This document shows positions 1 through 7,714 of a stretch of 64,000 nt of DNA, piece after piece (position 1 is the first letter of the stretch; each line of letters begins with the position of its first letter). Made by a program: the position numbers and the translations under genes. This DNA comes from Bog-756 sp963813525 (GTDB lineage: Bacteria; Actinomycetota; Acidimicrobiia; Acidimicrobiales; RAAP-2): the NCBI GenBank assembly GCA_963813525.1, contig CAWEZI010000004.1, positions 62,001-126,000 on the forward strand, given 5' to 3'. The notes beneath the pieces were generated by a model. That model saw nothing but the letters and a program-made list of their open reading frames with translations. It ran no database searches and had not been told where the DNA came from.

Positions 1-994
1 CCGGTGTCAACCAGGCATCGTGTGCGCCGGCATCGAGAAGCACGCCAACCGCGTGAGCCAATTGCTCGCCGGTAGCGTCATCGACGTTGACGGCAAGGAG
101 GGCCACCGGCTGACCAGCGTCGGCATCGGCGTCGGCGCTGCCCGCATAGGCGGCACCCGCCCCGTCAGAGCCGTCGCCCACCTTGTCGACCACTGACAGG
201 CCGCCGCCGAACCGGGGCACGGTCGAGCCGCTCCGCCGCTCGACCCGCACACCCGTCACCACCTGGGTGCAGTTGGGGAGCTCCTCGAGTTCACGGGCGC
301 CAGCACCGAATCCCTGCCCGGTCACCCTCATGGCCGGCATCGGCCCGTAGCCAGAGCACAGCCCGGCGAGCAACGCGGCCCCGGTTGGGGTGGTCAGCTC
401 GACCCCGATGCTGCGGCCCCAGGTAGGGACGCCTTCAAGGAGTGCGACCACTGCCGGGGCGGGATTGGGCAGGAGTCCGTGGGCGGAACGGATCATCCCC
501 AACCCGGTGGCCACAGGGCTGGCCCGCACCTCATCGATCCCGAGCACCTCCAGAGCGGCCGCCGTTCCCACCACGTCCACGATGGTGTCGTGCCCCCCGA
601 CCTCGTGGAAGTGGACCTGGTCGACCGGCCGGCGGTGGAGCTTGGCCTCCACGTCAGCCAGCGCAGCGAAAGTGTCGAGGGCGCGACCGGCCACCCGATC
701 GGGAAGGCGGGCCTCCTCGATCAGGCCCACGATGTGGGCGTAAGTGCGGACGACCACGTTGTCGTGCACGGAAACCACGGCGCGGGAGGCGGCGATACCA
801 CCCCGCAGTACCGGCTCCACTTCGAGAGCCCAACCACCCACCGGGAGCCGTTGGAGGAGGGCAAGTACTTCCGAGAGGTCGGCGCCGGCATCCAGCAGGC
901 TGCCGAGCGCCATGTCGCCGGCGATACCGGCAAAGCAATGGAACCAGGCCACCGATCGTTCACCGGACGGCGGCCAGGCGGCGCTGTTGCTCAC
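1..994 (-). CDS. larC: LarC, nickel insertion protein for the nickel-pincer cofactor (3' end cut by window edge)
   Basis: Translating the minus strand from a GTG at 994 gives one open frame to the left edge, about 331 codons, with the C terminus outside the window. Family landmarks are visible: FAGIAGDMALGSLLDAGADL near residues 18-37, then HFHEVGGHDTIVDVVG and GMIRSAHGLLPNPAPAVVAL. LarC is known to insert nickel, using CTP, into the dithiolated nicotinate mononucleotide that becomes the nickel-pincer cofactor of lactate racemase and relatives. The GTG start overlaps the larB stop as GTGA, so the two are translationally coupled. LarE and LarA are not in the window. A 12-residue A/D/G-rich stretch near residue 295 looks like a linker insertion. 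Confidence 0.9.
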   Translation of the reverse strand, partial: MSNSAAWPPSGERSVAWFHCFAGIAGDMALGSLLDAGADLSEVLALLQRLPVGGWALEVEPVLRGGIAASRAVVSVHDNVVVRTYAHIVGLIEEARLPDRVAGRALDTFAALADVEAKLHRRPVDQVHFHEVGGHDTIVDVVGTAAALEVLGIDEVRASPVATGLGMIRSAHGLLPNPAPAVVALLEGVPTWGRSIGVELTTPTGAALLAGLCSGYGPMPAMRVTGQGFGAGARELEELPNCTQVVTGVRVERRSGSTVPRFGGGLSVVDKVGDGSDGAGAAYAGSADADADAGQPVALLAVNVDDATGEQLAHAVGVLLDAGAHDAWLTP

Positions 995-1869
995 GGGACC
1001 ATCCGGGCGACGGCACAGGCAGCCCCGAACCCGTTGTCGATCCCGACCACGGTGATACCTGCGGCACACGAGGCATGCATGGCCAGTAAGGCGGTCACGC
1101 CCTCGAGGGCTGCGCCGTAGCCGGTGCTGGTGGGCACGGCTACGACCGGGGCCGGGGTGATCCCACCGACCAGACTGGCCAGCGCTCCCTCCATCCCGGC
1201 CACCACGACGACGGCGTCGGCGTCGCCCAACTCGTCTGCCGACGCCAGTAGTCGGTGCACGCCGGCAACGCCGCAGTCGGCCAGCAGTGATGCGTGCAGG
1301 CCCAGTCCGGCCAGGGTGGCCCGACATTCACCGGCGACAGGAAGGTCGGAGGTTCCGGCGGTGATCACCAGTGGGCGGGCGGGACGGCGGGCGGCCGGCC
1401 GCCACACCACGGTCGACAGCTCCCCCCGTGTCCGATCGGCTCCACTGGCCTGACCGGTGACGGTCTGCCGACCGCCCGGGTTATCAGCCATGGCCATCTC
1501 GACCTGGGCAGCGTCGGCCCGGGTCAGAATGACCGGGCCCCCGGTCTGGTAGGCCTCGTCGGCAGCGGGGTCTCTGTCCTCCCTTTCGCCGGCCTGGCCG
1601 CCCCTTTCGCCGACCAGGCCGTCGCCCAGGATCGGGTCCCGGAGGCCCTCGGCCAGAAGCTCGGTCACGATGGCGGAGCACTGGCGGGGCGTCTTGCCCT
1701 GGCCGTAGACCGCTTCGGGCAGGCCCTGGCGCAAGCTGCGATGGTGATCGACCTTGGCGAAACCGAGGTCGGCGAAGGGCAGTCGCCGGAGCCGGTGAAC
1801 AGCCTCGTCAGGGGTGCGGGCTCCCGATCGCACCTCTTCCATCAGGCGTTGCAGTCCGAGTTCGTCCAT
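991..1869 (-). CDS. larB: LarB, pyridinium-3,5-biscarboxylic acid mononucleotide synthase
   Basis: 292 residues from the ATG at 1869. LarB, a relative of the PurE-type AIR carboxylases, carboxylates nicotinate adenine dinucleotide at C5 and hydrolyses it in the first step of nickel-pincer cofactor synthesis. Visible motifs are DLGFAKVDHHRSLRQGLPEA in the N-terminal third, then TAGTSDLPVAGEC, GMEGALASLVGG and VPTSTGYGAALEGV in the PurE-like core. The protein is longer than the usual 250 or so residues because of a G/E/R/D-rich insert of about 35 residues after the N-terminal domain. A longer frame exists upstream, but it would run into pheA, so the ATG at 1869 is preferred. It lies 23 bp from the divergent pheA start and overlaps larC by 4 nt. 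Confidence 0.9.
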   Translation of the reverse strand: MDELGLQRLMEEVRSGARTPDEAVHRLRRLPFADLGFAKVDHHRSLRQGLPEAVYGQGKTPRQCSAIVTELLAEGLRDPILGDGLVGERGGQAGEREDRDPAADEAYQTGGPVILTRADAAQVEMAMADNPGGRQTVTGQASGADRTRGELSTVVWRPAARRPARPLVITAGTSDLPVAGECRATLAGLGLHASLLADCGVAGVHRLLASADELGDADAVVVVAGMEGALASLVGGITPAPVVAVPTSTGYGAALEGVTALLAMHASCAAGITVVGIDNGFGAACAVARMVP

Positions 1870-1892
1870 GACCTTCACTATCCTGCCCGGGT

Positions 1893-2879
1893 ATGAGTGA
1901 CGCCGCATCCCGTGACGAACAGCCGGTGGCGACCAGACGCATCGGATTCCTGGGTCCGGAGGGCACATTCACCGAGGAGGCGCTACTCAGCGAGACAGAC
2001 TACGCCTGGTCACAGCTCATCCCCTTCGGATCGCTCGGTGAGGTCCTCGAAGCAGTGCAGAGTGGCCAGGTTGACCTGGCCTTCGTACCCATGGAGAACG
2101 CCATCGAAGGAACGGTGCGCGACATCATCGACAGCTTGGTCTTCGACGTCGAGCTGCGGATCCAACGAGAAGTGGTCCTGGACGTCCACCTCCACCTTTT
2201 GGCCGCGCCGGGCACCACACTGGCCGACGTCGAGCGGGTGGCGTCGATTCCCATGGCCACGGCCCAGTGTCGGGCATTCCTCTCACAGCAGCTGGCGACA
2301 GCCGAGTTGCTGGCCACCAACTCGACAGCCGAGGCGGCCAGGCTGCTCGGCCAGGGCGATCCCCTCATGACGGCACGGCCCACCGCCGCCATCGCCCCCC
2401 GGTTGGCGGCCAAGCTCTACGGGCTCGAGATACTGGTCGAGGACATCGAGGACCATCCGGACAACCAGACCCGGTTCGTCTCGCTGGCCCGGTCCGGCAT
2501 TCCCGCGCCGACCGGCCACGACCGAACCAGCATCGCCTGCTTTCAGAACAGCGACCACCCGGGCAGCCTCTATGGGATCCTCGGCCAGTTCGCCGCACGC
2601 AACATCAACCTCAGCAAACTCGAGTCACGTCCCACCAAAAAGGCGCTCGGCGATTACTGCTTCATCATCGACTTCGAGGGCCACATCGCCGACGCTGTGG
2701 TGAGCGACTGCCTCCGTGATCTCCACGCGGGGTTGGCCGGCGTCAAATTCCTCGGTTCCTATCCCGCTGCCGGCCCTGCCGGTCCGGCCATTCGGCGCGA
2801 GGTTGATTCGTCGCTGCGCCAGGCGGGCCTGTGGATCGACAATCTGCACGCCGAAATCCGCACCGACAAGGGCATGTGA
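1893..2879 (+). CDS. pheA: Prephenate dehydratase
   Basis: 328 residues. Prephenate dehydratase converts prephenate to phenylpyruvate in phenylalanine synthesis. The N-terminal catalytic domain starts at IGFLGPEGTFTEEAL and holds the family motif DNQTRFVSL near residue 195. A C-terminal ACT domain follows, with the phenylalanine-binding ESRPTKKALGDYCF stretch near residue 250. Length and order match monofunctional PheA; there is no chorismate mutase domain. No Shine-Dalgarno precedes the ATG. A TATCCT at 1879-1884 would place transcription start at about the ATG, so a leaderless mRNA is likely (inference). The last 40 residues beyond the ACT domain are poorly conserved. Confidence 0.95.
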   Translation: MSDAASRDEQPVATRRIGFLGPEGTFTEEALLSETDYAWSQLIPFGSLGEVLEAVQSGQVDLAFVPMENAIEGTVRDIIDSLVFDVELRIQREVVLDVHLHLLAAPGTTLADVERVASIPMATAQCRAFLSQQLATAELLATNSTAEAARLLGQGDPLMTARPTAAIAPRLAAKLYGLEILVEDIEDHPDNQTRFVSLARSGIPAPTGHDRTSIACFQNSDHPGSLYGILGQFAARNINLSKLESRPTKKALGDYCFIIDFEGHIADAVVSDCLRDLHAGLAGVKFLGSYPAAGPAGPAIRREVDSSLRQAGLWIDNLHAEIRTDKGM

Positions 2880-2921
2880 ACCCCCGGCCGGGTCCGGCCC
2901 GGCGGCTACCCTGACATCCAG

Positions 2922-3006
2922 GGAGGGATGGCAGAGCGGACAAATGCGCGGCTCTTGAAAAGCCGTGAGGTGCAAGCCTCCGTGGGTTCGAATCCCACTC
3001 CCTCCG
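2922..3006 (+). tRNA. tRNA-Ser (anticodon UGA)
   Basis: A complete cloverleaf can be folded. The acceptor stem is GGAGGGA with TCCCTCC. The anticodon loop CTTGAAA lies between CGGCT and AGCCG and gives anticodon TGA. A long class II variable arm pairs GAGG with CCTC, and the T arm is GTGGG-TTCGAAT-CCCAC. No CCA is encoded. The 3' part is repeated at 7556-7591. Confidence 0.95.
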
Positions 3007-3013
3007 CTCAGAA

Positions 3014-3027
3014 ATGTCGCGAGACAT
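3014..3027. repeat. Hairpin-like palindrome next to tRNA-Ser, possible IS end
   Basis: ATGTC-GCGA-GACAT is a perfect 5-bp inverted repeat 7 nt after the tRNA. It sits between the tRNA and a transposase remnant that reads towards it, so it may be the tip of the old insertion sequence. A related palindrome follows the tRNA-Thr at 57720. Confidence 0.4.
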
Positions 3028-3059
3028 CGTAGACAGTTGAACGTATGAGGCGTAGGCCA

Positions 3060-3290
3060 TCACGGCCTGGCGGTGATGGGTTGATAGTCCTTGGACGGGT
3101 CCAAGGTGAGGTGGCGGAGTAGTTCGCCATCCTCACTCAGGACCCGGATGTCGAGGTCGCAGACGAGCACGATGAGCGGTCGGCCCCTGTGCCCTCGACC
3201 TACTCCGATGTGATGGAGTCGGACCCCGTGGCGGAGGGTGAACACCCCTGTCTTGTCGATGTCTTGGCCTTTACTCCTCCGAGCATAAGT
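3060..3290 (-). pseudogene. C-terminal remnant of an IS481-type transposase
   Basis: The last 75 or so residues of this frame read GVFTLRHGVRLHHIGVGR, then VLVCDLDIRVL, then DGELLRHLTLDPSKDYQP. This is the characteristic C-terminal tail of actinobacterial IS481/rve-type transposases, recalled from the family and not searched. The catalytic DDE core is absent: upstream of about 3290 the frame no longer resembles the family. It is therefore a decayed fragment. It lies just 3' of the tRNA-Ser and on the opposite strand. The 70 bases up to 3446 show nothing else. Confidence 0.65.
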
Positions 3291-3446
3291 CGGTTTCCCC
3301 TGGAGAGGATCCGGTTGGCAACACCTGGAATGACAGTGCGGCGGTGAGCACTGGAAGCTCTCACGGAAGCACAAGATGGTTCCGACGTCCAGGTTCGGCG
3401 GTCGTCCGATCCGGCCAAGAGGTCAGTGTGTGCAGTTGCGTGCGGC

Positions 3447-4991
3447 TCAGGCAGCACCGGGTAGGGCCAGCTCCAACTCCTCGAAGGTCGGGGGCACCGG
3501 GCGGACGAACGGCGCGGGAGTGCCCATGTCCTCGTGGTGGTCCCGGACCGAATCACTCATGGATGATTCGAGATCAAGCTCGATGTCGGCGAAGACGTGG
3601 GCACGACTCCGGCTCAGAGCGAAGAGCCAGGTGCCTCCGGCCACCATCCAGCTAAGGAAGATGTACGGGAACACTCTCACCGGCCACGCCGGGACGGGGT
3701 AGAAGCTGCCGATCGTCGGTACCGCCATGGCCACCCCAGCGACGACGGCAAGCGCCACGTGCCCGGCCTTCAGCTCGCCGCGCTTCTTCAGGTAGAAGGG
3801 GGCGGCCACAGTGATCAGGTAGTAGGCGGTGATGAAGCCGAAGGCGGCCAGTGTGCCAGCGTCACCAAAGGTCGTCAGCGGGTTGGTGAAGATCTCGAGC
3901 GCACAGGGCACGGCCAGCATCACCAGGACGAACGAGGTGATGGCTACATGAGGCGTCTTGTTGGCCGAGTGGGTCCGGCCGAGCGGGGCCGGCAGCACAT
4001 GGTGGTTGGCCATCGGGTAGACGATCCGGGCCCCGGCGTTCAGGCACGACAGGCTGAGGGAGAAAAAGCTGACCATGGCGCCGATGTCGATTGGGATCCG
4101 GAAGTATGCCACCCCGTAGGCCTTGGACAGGCTGGTCAGCGGAGCCGAGAGAGTAGCCAGGTTGAGCCCGGCGTGCCCGGCTCCGAACACCTCGACGTAG
4201 CTCATGAACACCATGAAGGCCCCGGTGATCAACAGGCTGGTCACCACGGCCCGGGGGATGTTGCGCAGAGGTTTGCGGGCCTCGCCACCGAGTGCGGTGG
4301 CACTCTCGAAGCCGACGAGGGAGAAGACGGTGATCACGATGGCCAGGGAGAGGTCATGGAGCGTCATGCCCGACAACTTGAGCTGGGCCGGATCGCTGGT
4401 GAGCCCGTGCCTGAAGAGGATCACGCACGCAAGGGCCAGGATGCACACCACCGAGACCGCCTCGAATACCAGGGTCAGGACCGAGGAGACCTTGATGTCC
4501 TTGTAGGCGATGACCCAGCACACGGCCGCCGAGAGGCTGAAGAAGACGACCGGCGAGATGCTGGTGTGGACACCCATGGAGGCCACGATCTGCGAAGCGA
4601 AGATCGAGAACCCGGTCAGGCCGGCCACCCCGATGAACAAATAGCACCAGATGAGGGACCAACCGGACATGACCCCGGCCGCCGGTCCAAGGCCTTTGGC
4701 CGTGTAGCCGTACATCGAACCCGGCAGGGCCGAGCGCTTGGCGAACTGATTGAGGCACAGGGCCACGAAGAGCAGCATCACCGTACCGAAGCCGTAGGCC
4801 AGCCACGTCCCGTTCCCTGCGTCGGCGAAACAAAGCGGGATGATCAGCACCGCCGTCATGGTCGGGGAGATCACGGCCACCGACTGGGCCAGGACGGTCG
4901 GGAAGCCGAGCGCCCGGGACCGTAGTCCGTGGTGCCTGTTCCCGATCGACGCATCCACTGACGTCGGCCTTGTGGTTTCAATGGTGCTCAC
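3447..4991 (-). CDS. APC-superfamily amino acid permease
   Basis: 514 residues with about 12 hydrophobic segments between residues 35 and 465. It is an inner-membrane secondary transporter of the amino acid-polyamine-organocation type. The TM1 region carries SVAVISPTMTAVLIIP, TM3 follows GSMYGYTAKGLGP, and the TM6 region shows FSLVGFESATALGGEARKP, the typical substrate and cation site of the family. The GTG start has a good ribosome site (AAGGAG, about 8 nt upstream). A perfect palindrome lies 25 nt before the start. It follows the M24 peptidase gene on the same strand across a 300-bp AT-rich gap, which suggests uptake of the compound that the peptidase and amidotransferase process. The substrate cannot be read from the sequence. 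Confidence 0.85.
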   Translation of the reverse strand: MSTIETTRPTSVDASIGNRHHGLRSRALGFPTVLAQSVAVISPTMTAVLIIPLCFADAGNGTWLAYGFGTVMLLFVALCLNQFAKRSALPGSMYGYTAKGLGPAAGVMSGWSLIWCYLFIGVAGLTGFSIFASQIVASMGVHTSISPVVFFSLSAAVCWVIAYKDIKVSSVLTLVFEAVSVVCILALACVILFRHGLTSDPAQLKLSGMTLHDLSLAIVITVFSLVGFESATALGGEARKPLRNIPRAVVTSLLITGAFMVFMSYVEVFGAGHAGLNLATLSAPLTSLSKAYGVAYFRIPIDIGAMVSFFSLSLSCLNAGARIVYPMANHHVLPAPLGRTHSANKTPHVAITSFVLVMLAVPCALEIFTNPLTTFGDAGTLAAFGFITAYYLITVAAPFYLKKRGELKAGHVALAVVAGVAMAVPTIGSFYPVPAWPVRVFPYIFLSWMVAGGTWLFALSRSRAHVFADIELDLESSMSDSVRDHHEDMGTPAPFVRPVPPTFEELELALPGAA

Positions 4992-5016
4992 CGGTCGTCT
5001 CCTTCCATCAACTGTA

Positions 5017-5036
5017 GATACGACTGACGTCGTATC
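5017..5036. promoter_or_regulatory. Palindromic operator candidate upstream of the permease
   Basis: GATACGAC-TGAC-GTCGTATC is a perfect 8-bp inverted repeat 25 nt before the permease start, where a dimeric regulator could block transcription. The rest of the gap (5037-5290) is AT-rich compared with its surroundings and has no convincing gene. Confidence 0.55.
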
Positions 5037-5292
5037 ACTGGCTTTCTCCGTTCAACATGCGCCATTTATATGTGGAATTCAAGGGCTACTGTGTTAACAG
5101 CATATGAACCACTATTACCCACTCAATACGCGAGACAGACGAAGGATCTTGTGAGCCAGCGTTCAGGAAATGGCTGGTAGCAGCCCGTAACTACTTCGCA
5201 TTCGGCATGAATAAACTCCATACCTCATGCCACTTCATATGAATAACTGACCCACTATTTGTAGGCAATACCGTCACCAGGCGGCAGACGGT

Positions 5293-5997
5293 CTACAGTG
5301 TTCCTTCGGGAAACGACTGGTCCTCGAGCAGGAGGTCCTCGTAGAAAGCACCGAATGTCTTCTCACGATTGGCGATGGCGATCTCGAGCACCCACAGGTT
5401 GGGAGAGGGCGTGAATGGGACCTCGGCCAGCGGGCCGTCGTAGTGGGCCGAATGCGGGTAGTCGGAGAGCCGATGGCCTGAGAGGTCCATGTTGAGCTTC
5501 CAGCCGAACTCCTCGGTCGTCGCCATCGCGAAGTCGTAGAGCTCCACCCCGGTGACCTTCTCGGTAAACCATTTATCCCGGACGATGTCCCAGATCTGGC
5601 GGACGTCGCGCTTGGCCTTGTGGTGCAGGGAATCGTCACCGAGGACGAACGTGTCGCCGGCGTCACCCTCGAAGTCGCCGTAGACCGGTCCGATGTCGAC
5701 GAAGAAGACGTCATTCTCCTGGAGCACCACTCCCTGCTCCGATCGCTCCATGAAGTCCTTGGTCGTGTTGGAGCCACAGCGCACGATGATGTGGTGCCAG
5801 CCCCGACGCATCCCGAGTTCCTTCAGCGTCGATCGTGCGATCTCTTTGGCCTGTTCCTCGGAGAGTCCGGCGGTGATCTGGTGGGCAATCATGTGGACTG
5901 CCTTACGGGTCCGGGCCCGTACGGCCAGATACCCGTCAAGATCAAAGGCGCTACCCGTCGCTTCGATGGTGGTGGATTCGGCTTCGGTGATGGTCAT
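5293..5997 (-). CDS. M24-family metallopeptidase (aminopeptidase P-like)
   Basis: 234 residues from an ATG at 5997 with a near-perfect ribosome site (AAGGAGG, 5 nt spacing). It has the pita-bread fold signature of M24 enzymes: the metal-binding run FFVDIGPVYGDFEGDAGDTF near residues 99-118, then GHRLSDYPHS (His ligand) and LEIAIANRE (Glu ligand) near the end. Family members are methionine or Xaa-Pro aminopeptidases and also creatinase- and ectoine-hydrolase-like enzymes. This is the catalytic half only, without the N-terminal creatinase domain. It follows the XRE-cupin gene by 14 nt, so the two are probably co-transcribed. The substrate is unknown; a small peptide or amide brought in by the neighbouring permease is a reasonable inference. 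Confidence 0.8.
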   Translation of the reverse strand: MTITEAESTTIEATGSAFDLDGYLAVRARTRKAVHMIAHQITAGLSEEQAKEIARSTLKELGMRRGWHHIIVRCGSNTTKDFMERSEQGVVLQENDVFFVDIGPVYGDFEGDAGDTFVLGDDSLHHKAKRDVRQIWDIVRDKWFTEKVTGVELYDFAMATTEEFGWKLNMDLSGHRLSDYPHSAHYDGPLAEVPFTPSPNLWVLEIAIANREKTFGAFYEDLLLEDQSFPEGTL

Positions 5998-6011
5998 GGA
6001 TCCTCCTTGGG

Positions 6012-6590
6012 TTAGTGGACGGTATGAAGATTGCGAAAGGGCCGGGCCGCTACCAGCAGCACCTCTGCGGCCGACTCGTCGGCGCCGAGCCGGTGGGGCA
6101 CCTCGGCGTTGAAATGGACGGCCGAGCCCTCGGTGAGCAGGTGGATCTCGCCGTCGTACTCGAGCCGGAGGATGCCACTCAGAACGTAGAGCCACTCCTC
6201 ACCGGCGTGACGGACCGGGACCGGTGCCTCCCTGTTGGGGTCGATGGTGAGCCGGAGGGCGTCGATCACGCTCGAGCCGGGGTAGCCGCTGCAAGCTGCG
6301 ATGGCGAGGCCCTTCGAGGTGTGTCGGGGCTGGTCGGGTGGGGACACCACGATGGGGGCGTTGCCCTGCGGTTCCCCGAATAGAACACCTACCGGCACGC
6401 CGTAGGCGTCGGACAGGGCCAGTAACGATGCGACGGACGGTTGGCGCTCGGAGGACTCGAGTCGGGAGAGGTGCGACTTCGAGATGCCCGAGGACTCCGC
6501 CGCTTGCTCGAGGGTCAGGCCACGCGTCTCCCGAGCGGCCCGAAGGCAGTCTCCGAGCGAGGCCAGCGCTACGCCGATCTCCGGTCCCAT
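6012..6590 (-). CDS. XRE-family regulator with C-terminal cupin domain
   Basis: 192 residues. An N-terminal helix-turn-helix (residues 10-65) includes RGLTLEQAAESSGISKSHLS. A C-terminal cupin (about 115-188) includes RHAGEEWLYVLSGILRLEYD and GSAVHFNAEVPHRLGA. This HTH-cupin architecture, as in PuuR, usually controls catabolic or transport genes in response to a small ligand bound in the cupin. It sits between the amidotransferase and the M24 peptidase, all on one strand. A GACAAC-CTAA-GTTGTC palindrome lies 30 nt upstream of its ATG and is the probable autoregulatory site (inference). Confidence 0.88.
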   Translation of the reverse strand: MGPEIGVALASLGDCLRAARETRGLTLEQAAESSGISKSHLSRLESSERQPSVASLLALSDAYGVPVGVLFGEPQGNAPIVVSPPDQPRHTSKGLAIAACSGYPGSSVIDALRLTIDPNREAPVPVRHAGEEWLYVLSGILRLEYDGEIHLLTEGSAVHFNAEVPHRLGADESAAEVLLVAARPFRNLHTVH

Positions 6591-6620
6591 GAAAGCAACC
6601 TACGGCGGTGTTGCCTCAAA

Positions 6621-6636
6621 GACAACCTAAGTTGTC
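6621..6636. promoter_or_regulatory. Palindromic operator candidate of the XRE-cupin gene
   Basis: GACAAC-CTAA-GTTGTC is a perfect 6-bp inverted repeat 30 nt before the regulator start. Partial copies of the half-site on the minus strand (GGTTGTCTTT and GGTTGCTTTC) lie between it and the ATG. Confidence 0.5.
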
Positions 6637-6712
6637 CCACGTTTCACATGGCGGAAACAATCCCTTCACACGGTCGAAAAAGGAGCGCCCGGATGGCTCG
6701 GTCAGCCTCGGG

Positions 6713-7465
6713 TCAGTGAAGGCCGACAGGCAGGTCGGAGTCGTCGATGCCGAGGGGTCGGGCGGCGAACAGAGCGGCGAAGCGGGCCAGGATCGGACGA
6801 CGGTACACCTCGAGCCGGACCAATTCGGCCGGTGTTGCGTCGACGAGATCATCGGGGTTGGTGCCCACCGCGGCCAGATCAGCGCCGAAGGCGGCGACGA
6901 ATGCGGCGACCGCCTCCCGGTCGACCTCCAGATGGAATTGAAAGCCCCACGCCCTGGGACCGATGCGGAACGCCTGGTGCACGTACCGGTCGTTCGACGC
7001 CAGGAGGACGCCACCAGGAGGGAGATCGAAGGTATCGCCGTGCCAGTGGAGGACCGACAGCTCGCGGGGGAGCGAGGAGAGTAGGAGGTCGTCGACGGCC
7101 GGCGCCTCGAAACGGACCGGGGCCCAACCGATTTCCAGCCCCGAAGCGCCCCGGAGGACCCGACCGCCTGTCGCCGTCGCCAGCAGTTGCGCGCCCAAGC
7201 ACACCCCGAGGGTGGGTAGTCCGAGCTCGACCGCCTCGGCCAGGAGGGCCAGCTCCTGCCGGCGGGTCGGGAATCCGTCGTCGCTGTCGGCTGACATGGG
7301 TCCGCCCATGACGACAAGCCCGTCATAGCCGTCGAGGGTTTTGGGCAGAGCTTCTGCGATGTCGGTGCGGCGCCGGTCGACCTCGATCCCCGAGGAGGCC
7401 AGGGCCTCGCCGATCGCGTAAGAGGACTCGGGCTCGAGGTGGAGGACAACCAGGCAGCTCGACAT
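6713..7465 (-). CDS. Class I glutamine amidotransferase (GMP synthase-like)
   Basis: 250 residues. The nucleophile elbow GVCLGAQ places the catalytic cysteine at residue 89, and GFQFHLEVD gives the His178/Glu180 pair, so the triad is complete. The fold matches stand-alone GATase1 proteins annotated as GMP synthase-like. Such proteins hydrolyse glutamine or gamma-glutamyl compounds. There is no synthetase domain, so it is not GuaA. It is the first gene of a minus-strand run leading into the XRE-cupin regulator, M24 peptidase and permease. With an APC permease and a PuuR-like regulator present, a role in breaking down a gamma-glutamylated amine or peptide is possible, but this is inference. Confidence 0.82.
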   Translation of the reverse strand: MSSCLVVLHLEPESSYAIGEALASSGIEVDRRRTDIAEALPKTLDGYDGLVVMGGPMSADSDDGFPTRRQELALLAEAVELGLPTLGVCLGAQLLATATGGRVLRGASGLEIGWAPVRFEAPAVDDLLLSSLPRELSVLHWHGDTFDLPPGGVLLASNDRYVHQAFRIGPRAWGFQFHLEVDREAVAAFVAAFGADLAAVGTNPDDLVDATPAELVRLEVYRRPILARFAALFAARPLGIDDSDLPVGLH

Positions 7466-7555
7466 GTGACGACGCTTTCACTTCGGGGTCAGCGACGCGC
7501 TGACCGTAGCCGATGTGCGGCCGCGGTGTGAGCATCGGCATCGAGGAGACCTTGA

Positions 7556-7591
7556 AAGCCTCCGTGGGTTCGAATCCCACATCCCTCCGCT
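7556..7591 (+). repeat. tRNA-Ser 3'-end remnant (att-like direct repeat)
   Basis: Bases 7556-7580 repeat 2974-2998 of the tRNA-Ser exactly. After one extra A at 7581, bases 7582-7591 repeat 2999-3008. No 5' half of a tRNA is present. The same-direction copy 4.6 kb from the intact gene looks like an attachment-site scar, or a remnant of another tRNA-Ser. Confidence 0.6.
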
Positions 7592-7714
7592 GGTGAGAGC
7601 CTGTTTTGCGACTTTGGCTCGTGACCATAATTCTGAGGGAGCCACAATTTAGCGATCGGTGATTTCGGCGCAATATCCGACGTTGCCGGGCATGGTCAAC
7701 GGAGGCGATTCGGG
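7592..7714. other. Intergenic, imperfect stem
   Basis: This stretch holds one inverted repeat, TGGCTC (7615-7620) with GAGCCA (7639-7644), and no gene that can be supported. Confidence 0.3.

Noticed and set aside
3597..4925. A 442-codon plus-strand frame
   Set aside because: Antisense to the APC permease, rich in G/H/R/D, no motif.
6713..7465. GMP synthase or PuuD
   Set aside because: No ATP-pyrophosphatase domain follows, and the pattern is of the GMP synthase-like GATase1 group; a gamma-glutamyl-putrescine role is not supported by sequence alone.
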